Assembly: GCF_002265625.1 (NCBI RefSeq)
Contig: NZ_NOVE01000039.1
Location: forward strand, 1 to 34,772
Reading direction: 5' to 3'
DNA: 34,772 nt
Origin: Prevotella sp. 885
GTDB taxonomy: Bacteria; Bacteroidota; Bacteroidia; Bacteroidales; Bacteroidaceae
Under the pieces are notes generated by a model, which was not told the origin of the DNA, made no database searches, and saw nothing but the letters and a program-made list of their open reading frames with translations. The translations under genes were made by a program, and so were the position numbers. Shown one piece after another: positions 30,004 to 34,772 of this stretch; the first letter of the stretch is position 1; every line of letters begins with the position of its first letter.

Positions 30004-31497
30004 CTATTCAAATGTCAAAACTTTCCAATACCCTCCCTTATTTGGACCTATGCGTTTTATGATGCCTTTCTGCTGGAGTAATTTTAAGTTGTATTTTACA
30101 CCATCTTCTGATAAAGAATCTAAGTGAGATGATATTTCTTTACGTCCCGCATATGGACATTTAAGCAGGAATTCGATAATTTCTTTTTGTACGGGCGTTA
30201 TATCCAGAGCTTGTTTCTGGGTAGTTTCTGGGTAGTTTCTGGGTAGTTTCTGGGTAGTTTCACTATCTTTCTGGTCGCTTTCTGGTCGCTTCTGGTCGGA
30301 CATAGTCTTTTCTTGCTCTTCCTCCAATAAATTAGCCCACACAGAAGTTTTCATTATAAAGGCAACCAGATGATATTGGGGTTCCTTCGTGCCAATGGCA
30401 GAAAGCTCACGACACATACGGTCAACTCCTTCACCGAACTCCTTTACATAGTCGTAGGCTTTCAGGTACTCGGCTATCTTGGGATTACGGGAAAAATGGG
30501 TGTGGCGGATATTGTCGGTGCGGACGATACCTGGCAGCTTACCGGGGGTCTCGAACACAAGTCGGTCGTCAAACATCTTTATCTGTATCTCCGTTCCTTT
30601 GATGCTATAATCGCGGTGGCAAACCGAGTTTACCGTCATCTCTTGTATCACGAACTTAGGATATTCCCTGTCGGTCTTGAAGAGTCCGTCCTCACCGAGA
30701 TAGGAATGTTCCTTCACTTGCGTTTCGAGGTAATCGATGGTTTTCTGTATCTGGTCGAGGATGCGCCCCTCGAAGGTGACATCCTTGATAACGTTCATTT
30801 CCCTGCCGACTTTCTCTTCTGTGCCATAGTACTTGATAAAACGGACACGGGCACGAGGGAAGAAGTTCTGGGGACGCTTACCGAAGAGCAAGATGCAGGC
30901 AGTGCTGACTTGTGGTACATCGCCCTTGTAAGTCAGGAATCCTTTGTTCTCTTGCAGGTATTCCATTGGAGACTTGCCATAACCAATGCGCTTCATATAT
31001 GCTTTTACGGTATCCATGTCGATATCCTCGATAGTGGCATCGTAGGCAGGGCTGTCCTCATAGTATCGTTCACCCTTGTCATACATCAGTTGCAGACGTT
31101 CCTCAAAGGGTAGCTTACGCGACTTGTCGCCCACCCGCCAAAACACCTCATCGGCTTGGTTGGCATGGAGGCGAGGACTGGCCGGGACATGGATTATCAG
31201 TATGTGGTTGTCATTGCCCTCGCTGTCTTGGCAAGGCATGAACTCTGTCGTAACAGAAATGGTGGGTACACAGAAATCAAACGGAGTGCGAAGTATCTCA
31301 TTCAAATGAGCCTTGTCTTGGTTGACACCCTCGATACGACGAGTTTTGTCGGATATACCTACGGCTATCATGCCGCCATCGGCATTTGCCATAGCGACAA
31401 TAGTGTTGGCGAGAGCCTTCGGTTCTATATGAATGCTCTTGCAGTCGAAAGTCTGCCCTTCGGGCATCTGACGTATCTCTTCGATAGTATATCTCAT
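30004..31497 (-). CDS. AlbA/Schlafen-domain ATP-binding transcriptional regulator
   Basis: A 497-residue protein. The AlbA_2 (Schlafen-type) domain covers about residues 1-135 (FDCKSIHIEPKALANTIVAMANADGGMIAVGI, then VFWRVGDKSRKL). A GHKL-type ATP-binding region follows around 270-370: the N-box VIQEMTVNSVCHRDYS, then IKMFDDRLVFETPGKLPG and EFGEGVDRMCREL. From about residue 395 a glutamine/threonine-rich linker made of short DNA repeats leads to a C-terminal winged helix (residues 435-497, ITPVQKEIIEFLL, GRKEISSHLDSLSEDGVKYNLKLLQQKGIIKRIG). Such proteins are usually annotated as regulators or RecG-related ATPases, and some sit in defence regions. The exact role is unknown. It has a promoter box at 31608 and a terminator. 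Confidence 0.88.
   Translation of the reverse strand: MRYTIEEIRQMPEGQTFDCKSIHIEPKALANTIVAMANADGGMIAVGISDKTRRIEGVNQDKAHLNEILRTPFDFCVPTISVTTEFMPCQDSEGNDNHILIIHVPASPRLHANQADEVFWRVGDKSRKLPFEERLQLMYDKGERYYEDSPAYDATIEDIDMDTVKAYMKRIGYGKSPMEYLQENKGFLTYKGDVPQVSTACILLFGKRPQNFFPRARVRFIKYYGTEEKVGREMNVIKDVTFEGRILDQIQKTIDYLETQVKEHSYLGEDGLFKTDREYPKFVIQEMTVNSVCHRDYSIKGTEIQIKMFDDRLVFETPGKLPGIVRTDNIRHTHFSRNPKIAEYLKAYDYVKEFGEGVDRMCRELSAIGTKEPQYHLVAFIMKTSVWANLLEEEQEKTMSDQKRPESDQKDSETTQKLPRNYPETTQKQALDITPVQKEIIEFLLKCPYAGRKEISSHLDSLSEDGVKYNLKLLQQKGIIKRIGPNKGGYWKVLTFE
30214..30298. repeat. 11-bp tandem repeats inside the AlbA-type gene
   Basis: On the plus strand TTTCTGGGTAG is repeated four times exactly (30214-30257), plus a partial TTTC. 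After six bases, TTTCTGGTCGC appears twice (30268-30289) with a third, shortened copy (30290-30298). The two units share seven leading bases. Since 11 is not a multiple of three, gain or loss of one unit shifts the reading frame. Both alternative frames hit a stop within about 20 codons, removing the C-terminal winged helix. Confidence 0.95.
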
Positions 31498-31607
31498 ATT
31501 CTGTTCATTCCACTTTTGTATGGCAAATCAACTCGTGTAATACCTATTTCTGCCAATACGGTCTTGACACGATTATTTATATTGCTACATAATATTTGAT
31601 TAACGTG

Positions 31608-31615
31608 CAAAGATA
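31608..31615 (-). promoter_or_regulatory. -7 box (TATCTTTG) for the AlbA-type gene
   Basis: TATCTTTG on the minus strand lies 110 bases upstream of the ATG at 31497. No exact -33 TTTG was found at the expected spacing. Confidence 0.5.
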
Positions 31616-31790
31616 CATTTTTATTCTCAATAAACAGTTTACATTAACTGAAAAAGAATGCTGCTTGCAGAAAAGAATCTACATATACATTACTATAGTC
31701 CGTTTTACTATATACAACATAAGAGCTGACCTTTGGGGGCGCAGAAAGGATTTTCCCAACATTTTCTTCTCCCATTCAATAAAATTTGCT

Positions 31791-31798
31791 TACATTTG
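31791..31798 (+). promoter_or_regulatory. -7 box (TACATTTG) for the plus-strand two-gene operon
   Basis: TACATTTG matches TAnnTTTG and lies 83 bases before the ATG at 31882. The -33 region has no clear TTTG at 19-21 bases. Confidence 0.5.
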
Positions 31799-31881
31799 TA
31801 TCCAATTCATACAACCATCTGATTTGACGGATAACCGCCAAACCTTGATCATCACAATTATTAACCTCCAAAAAACTGCTT

Positions 31882-32898
31882 ATGAACAAAGAAGAATCCT
31901 CGTACGCCATTTACAAATACGACTTCCACAAGAACCCTGAGCCTACCATTACGGCAAAGTCTGACGGCACCGACGGCACAAACAACCTAAATATAGCACA
32001 AACCTGCTTTGCCAGCCTGTTCGACAAAAATTCGGTGGACAACCTTGGCAAGCAGAACAAGAAAGGCGAATTCACGCGTCTGCCCAACGATGTCATAGCG
32101 AAGCAAGGCGACATATACGTATGGCGCGTCAACAACAGCCAGCTGAAGGAATGGTGGACACGTAACGGCAAAGACAGACACGGCATCGACAACTACGAAA
32201 TGCAGGAACTGGAATCAAACCCCTACTGCCACGTGCTTATCGACAACCGACCAGGACATTGCATCCTTGCCATAGAGAAGTCGACAGCATGGGGAAGCAA
32301 ACCCGATATGCTGCGCGACATGCTGCTGGACAACTTCAACCGCATCCTTGCCGACCGATACGATCTTGCGATGCGCATAGAGTCGCGCATGAAGCCTACC
32401 GACATCTGGCAGTTTGTTTACGACCGCATTTACGAACATGGCGACTATATACGCAGAGTGACCTTCACATTCCAGAACCCGAAGAAGATAAACAAGTCGA
32501 AAACCACGGAGATAAAGTCGGCAAGAGTGAAGGCTATTGTAAGGACTGCAGAGATATCGAAAGCCATCAAGGGCTTCTATACCCTGGAATTCGACCAGAA
32601 CAGCCACGGAAACATATCGCCCAAAAACAGGGACATGGCAGAAATGGTGAGACTGTGTGCCGATAACGGCTACGATATCTGCATCACATTCAAGGACTTC
32701 AAGACATATCGCATCAACGACTACGTCAAGGCTTTCTTCCCCATGACCAAGGAAATGCTGAATGACTTCAGCAACGGACAGCACATTCTGGACGGACGGT
32801 CAATACTTGAACAATGGTTTGACATAATAGAAGAACAAACGCAAGATTACGTTAATGAAGACGAGATTCCAAAACGCAGAGATAGAGGCCGTAAATAA
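31882..32898 (+). CDS. Protein of unknown function, first gene of a two-gene operon
   Basis: A 338-residue soluble protein that I do not recognise. The N-terminus (SYAIYKYDFHKN) is followed by a region that may fold as alpha/beta: DIYVWRVNNSQLKEWW, a conserved-looking PYCHVLIDNRPGHCILAIEKS around residues 112-131, then RRVTFTFQNPKKINKSK near 195. The C-terminal part is helical and ends in a basic tail (PKRRDRGRK). No signal peptide or membrane helix is present. Base composition looks like the core genome rather than the left-hand element. Its 3' end overlaps the next gene by 44 bases, indicating translational coupling. An RNA- or DNA-binding role is only a guess from the basic tail. Confidence 0.8.
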   Translation: MNKEESSYAIYKYDFHKNPEPTITAKSDGTDGTNNLNIAQTCFASLFDKNSVDNLGKQNKKGEFTRLPNDVIAKQGDIYVWRVNNSQLKEWWTRNGKDRHGIDNYEMQELESNPYCHVLIDNRPGHCILAIEKSTAWGSKPDMLRDMLLDNFNRILADRYDLAMRIESRMKPTDIWQFVYDRIYEHGDYIRRVTFTFQNPKKINKSKTTEIKSARVKAIVRTAEISKAIKGFYTLEFDQNSHGNISPKNRDMAEMVRLCADNGYDICITFKDFKTYRINDYVKAFFPMTKEMLNDFSNGQHILDGRSILEQWFDIIEEQTQDYVNEDEIPKRRDRGRK

Positions 32899-33895
32899 TC
32901 TCTATGCAGAAAACCACCTTTACAGGGCGGTCTGTAAAATCGGACCGCAGCTGGAAGCTGAACTGACTGAGTTCGGGCTATGCCCTGAAGAGTGTTTCGC
33001 CGAGACTCAAGAATTGCTGACCGTAATAGCCGAAAAAGGAGAAGAGGTGATTCCGGAACTGCAAAACCTATGGCTCATGAAATTCAACCAGTACAGACGC
33101 TTCGACCGACACGTAAACCAAGAAGAGGTGCGCAAAGCAGTCTGCATCGTCTTCGGCTTCGCCATACTTGCCGTCAACACCAGCCGCCACCCGTTCTATA
33201 ATTTCACCCTGACGTGGAATCTGACATGTATTGTGGCGGACAACACGCCAGAGGGATGGAGCCACACTCTCGACAGAATAGTATCCCTGCAGATGCCGGA
33301 CGGATGGTTCGACCGCTTCGTCGAGGAAGATCCGTGGGACGGAAACAGCCATAGCGAAGGCAGCGCAGACAAAAGCGGAAAGCGCCGGAAGAAGGCTGTC
33401 ACGGCCAACGAAAAGCCTCTTACCATAAGATATTACAGACATGGAAACAAAGGGATTATGGCGCGGCAAAGGCAAAGAGTGGACATACTGTACCGCAAAT
33501 GGACGGAATGGAAATGGATAGACGCAGACACGGATCCTGACGACTTCGACCGCCTGTTTGAGGGGCAGCCACGTCATTGCGACATCAAGTGGACGGGCAC
33601 AAGCGCCACGCTTACCATCCTGATGCAGCAACTCTTAGAGCAGGACTTTATCGAGAAGCAGACCAACTGTTCCGCCAAGCATCTTGTGGAAAAGCAGTTC
33701 GGCAAAACTCCCAACTCGGACAGACGCCGCATCAGTAAGGATATAGAGGAAAAAATCAGTATCTCCATTCTTATCCTCGACACCAGCAGTCCCCTACCCC
33801 AACGTAACGCAAGGGACGACAATGAAGAAGACCTCAGCGACGCCGCTCTTTACGAAGTCTGTCAAAGACAGCTACGTTCCACCAAGTGCCTATAG
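32855..33895 (+). CDS. Protein of unknown function, second gene of a two-gene operon
   Basis: A 346-residue protein, also unrecognised. The N-terminal 120 residues are helical (AEIEAVNNLYAENHLYRAVCKIGPQLEAELTEFG). A basic linker lies near residues 170-195 (GKRRKKAVTANEKP). The C-terminal third begins IKWTGTSATLTILMQQLLEQDFIEKQTN and continues to LVEKQFGKTPNSDRRRI. That pattern recalls the winged-helix-like end of RteC-type regulators of Bacteroides elements, but the match is only by eye. It has no signal peptide or catalytic motif that I can see. It overlaps the preceding gene by 44 bases and is followed by a terminator, so the two genes form a closed unit. Confidence 0.78.
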   Translation: MKTRFQNAEIEAVNNLYAENHLYRAVCKIGPQLEAELTEFGLCPEECFAETQELLTVIAEKGEEVIPELQNLWLMKFNQYRRFDRHVNQEEVRKAVCIVFGFAILAVNTSRHPFYNFTLTWNLTCIVADNTPEGWSHTLDRIVSLQMPDGWFDRFVEEDPWDGNSHSEGSADKSGKRRKKAVTANEKPLTIRYYRHGNKGIMARQRQRVDILYRKWTEWKWIDADTDPDDFDRLFEGQPRHCDIKWTGTSATLTILMQQLLEQDFIEKQTNCSAKHLVEKQFGKTPNSDRRRISKDIEEKISISILILDTSSPLPQRNARDDNEEDLSDAALYEVCQRQLRSTKCL

Positions 33896-33901
33896 GCTCT
33901 T

Positions 33902-33942
33902 GTGTAAGCCGTAAGGACCGTACGTAAGCGATTTTGTAAGCG
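33902..33942. repeat. Repeated GTAAG words after the operon
   Basis: Between the second gene and its terminator, GTAAGC or GTAAGG occurs four times in about 40 bases, and once more near 34033. No spacing rule is evident. It could be a protein-binding array or chance. Confidence 0.3.
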
Positions 33943-33970
33943 CAGACATTTTTTTTTACAGAATTTTTTC

Positions 33971-34016
33971 AGCCGAAATGCTCTTGATTTTCAGAGTGTT
34001 TCGGCTTTTGTTTTTT
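33971..34016 (+). terminator. Intrinsic terminator of the plus-strand operon
   Basis: AGCCGAAA and TTTCGGCT form an 8-bp outer stem, with CTCT/AGAG as an inner stem, followed by TTTTGTTTTTT. It lies 75 bases after the second gene. Confidence 0.85.
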
Positions 34017-34130
34017 CTTTCGCCCACATGACGTAAGCCATACGCCGAAAACCGCTTACCGTTATTGCCCTCGTTTCCCCATTGCCGAGGGCAGCACAGA
34101 CCAAACCATTCCTGTCTGTCCGAAGCAATT

Positions 34131-34529
34131 ATGTATAAAAAGAACATTATGCTCTGCATTGACTTGAGGACGCTTCTTCGTGAAGACGCGCTCCTCAAGG
34201 TCGGCAAGGCTTATTTGGGCAGCCTGGTGTTGGACGACGAGTTTGGCGCCAGCTTCGTGGAAAGGGGCTGTATGGCACCCGAAAAGCGTAACGTCAGATT
34301 GTTTAACGGCCACTTCATCACCCTAACTTACCGCTTTAGGGACGGCCATGTGCGCTTCAACTTCAAGGAGGTGAACGCAGGTGAGGGATTTGACGTCGAG
34401 AGGTTCGCCGTCGGAGTGATGCGCGAGATTAGGCAAGCTTGGGAATGCCTCGTAGAGGAAACACGCCGCGCAGAGGCAAACTGCCCTCAGGGGGAAGCCT
34501 TGGAGAAAGAAGGCAAACCGAGGAAATAA
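34131..34529 (+). CDS. Small protein of unknown function
   Basis: A 132-residue protein from the ATG at 34131 (MYKKNIMLCIDLRTLLRED). A TTG-initiated extension from 34065 is rejected, because it adds a low-quality leader. The sequence is mixed alpha/beta with a beta-rich centre (RLFNGHFITLTYRFRDGHVRFNFKEVN) and a charged C-terminal helix (IRQAWECLVEETRRAE). There is no signal peptide, membrane helix or motif that I recognise. It is separated from the two-gene operon by a terminator, so it probably has its own promoter. Confidence 0.65.
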   Translation: MYKKNIMLCIDLRTLLREDALLKVGKAYLGSLVLDDEFGASFVERGCMAPEKRNVRLFNGHFITLTYRFRDGHVRFNFKEVNAGEGFDVERFAVGVMREIRQAWECLVEETRRAEANCPQGEALEKEGKPRK

Positions 34530-34574
34530 GCGAAAGGCGTTTCAGTTCATTCACAAATGCAGCCAATCAGGAAA

Positions 34575-34745
34575 GACGAATCTTCCAATATTCCAAATCT
34601 TCCAGATTCCAATAAGGGCACGCACATACCAACCCTCTCTTTATGGATTATATAATTAATTGATTATTAAGTAGTTATATATATAAAGAAGCAAAACGCA
34701 ACCCATTGAAAATTAATTGGAAGAACTGGAATTGGAAGAATCGTC
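34575..34745. repeat. TTCCA-rich inverted repeat flanking an AT-rich spacer
   Basis: GACGAATCTTCCAAT (34575-34589) recurs inverted with one mismatch at 34731-34745. Each side carries further TTCCA words (four in the left arm, three in the right). The spacer of about 141 bases is AT-rich near its centre. It may be a structured RNA, a recombination site, or the ends of two related coding tails. Confidence 0.6.
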
Positions 34746-34772
34746 ACACCCTCTTTCCTCTAAAAGGCTCAT
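34713..34772 (-). CDS. Possible 3' end of a gene running off the window
   Basis: On the minus strand the frame entering at the window edge reads MSLLEERGCDDSSNSSSSN and stops at TAA (34715-34713). The serine/asparagine tail is encoded by the TTCCAAT repeats. Only 19 codons are visible, so this may be chance. Confidence 0.25.
   Translation of the reverse strand: MSLLEERGCDDSSNSSSSN

Larger units (their letters stand above)
31498..31881. other. Divergent intergenic region between the AlbA-type gene and the plus-strand operon
   Basis: This 384-base AT-rich gap carries promoter boxes for both directions (31608-31615 minus, 31791-31798 plus). An open frame from 31596 on the plus strand has low-complexity, isoleucine-rich content and overlaps the next gene, so I do not call it. 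No RNA gene was recognised. Confidence 0.6.

Noticed and set aside
30214..30298. CRISPR array
   Set aside because: The 11-bp units are contiguous, have no spacers, and lie inside a coding frame.
30370..31113. 247-codon open frame on the plus strand
   Set aside because: It is antisense to the AlbA-type gene, which has clear domains, a promoter box and a terminator.
31596..31940. 114-codon open frame on the plus strand
   Set aside because: Its isoleucine/tyrosine-rich product looks like translated AT-rich spacer, it overlaps the next gene, and the promoter box for that gene lies inside it.
1..34772. tRNA or rRNA genes, for example as the integration target
   Set aside because: No cloverleaf-like sequence with the usual T-arm GGTTCRA motif or rRNA-like stretch was recognised on either strand. 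A covariance-model scan would be decisive.

Overview
The window looks like a Bacteroidales chromosome, most likely a Prevotella relative. This rests on the DUF4134 (TraE-type) conjugation proteins, the class III fructose-bisphosphatase, a secreted GH92 mannosidase, pyruvate phosphate dikinase, and repeated TAnnTTTG-type -7 boxes (several reading TATCTTTG) at the right distance upstream of genes. The genus is an inference.

Bases 1 to about 12,050 are one side of an integrative element, or two nested ones. Every gene there is on the minus strand. In transcription order from the right they are: a 502-residue protein with a cysteine knuckle and seven winged-helix modules; a tyrosine recombinase; a two-helix membrane protein and a small HTH protein; an unknown 241-residue protein lacking an ATG; a second HTH protein, a RecA-like ATPase and a Toprim primase-like protein (a typical replication/excision module); a one-helix acidic protein; two DUF4134 proteins; and two tandem tyrosine recombinases, the last cut by the window edge. 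No relaxase or other T4SS gene is visible. The right border lies between 11,785 and about 12,048, just past the mnmE terminator.

Bases 12,049 to 21,420 are a housekeeping run on the minus strand: ftsE, lysC, lysA, two glycosyltransferase-like genes, fbp, a GNAT acetyltransferase and mnmE. Gaps are short, so a long shared transcript is plausible. ppdK (21.7-24.4 kb) stands alone, with a clear promoter and terminator. Bases 24.6 to 29.7 kb hold pgm, a GH92 alpha-mannosidase, a 51-residue two-helix membrane protein and an N-acetylglucosamine-kinase-like gene. The last three are packed with a 1-base gap and an ATGA overlap. Mannose release plus amino-sugar phosphorylation suggests glycan catabolism.

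Bases 30.0 to 34.8 kb are accessory again. An AlbA/Schlafen-type ATP-binding regulator carries 11-bp tandem repeats inside its coding sequence that could switch off its C-terminal winged helix. Facing it on the plus strand are two overlapping genes of unknown function and a third small unknown gene, followed by TTCCA-rich inverted repeats at the window edge. No tRNA, rRNA or CRISPR array was recognised.
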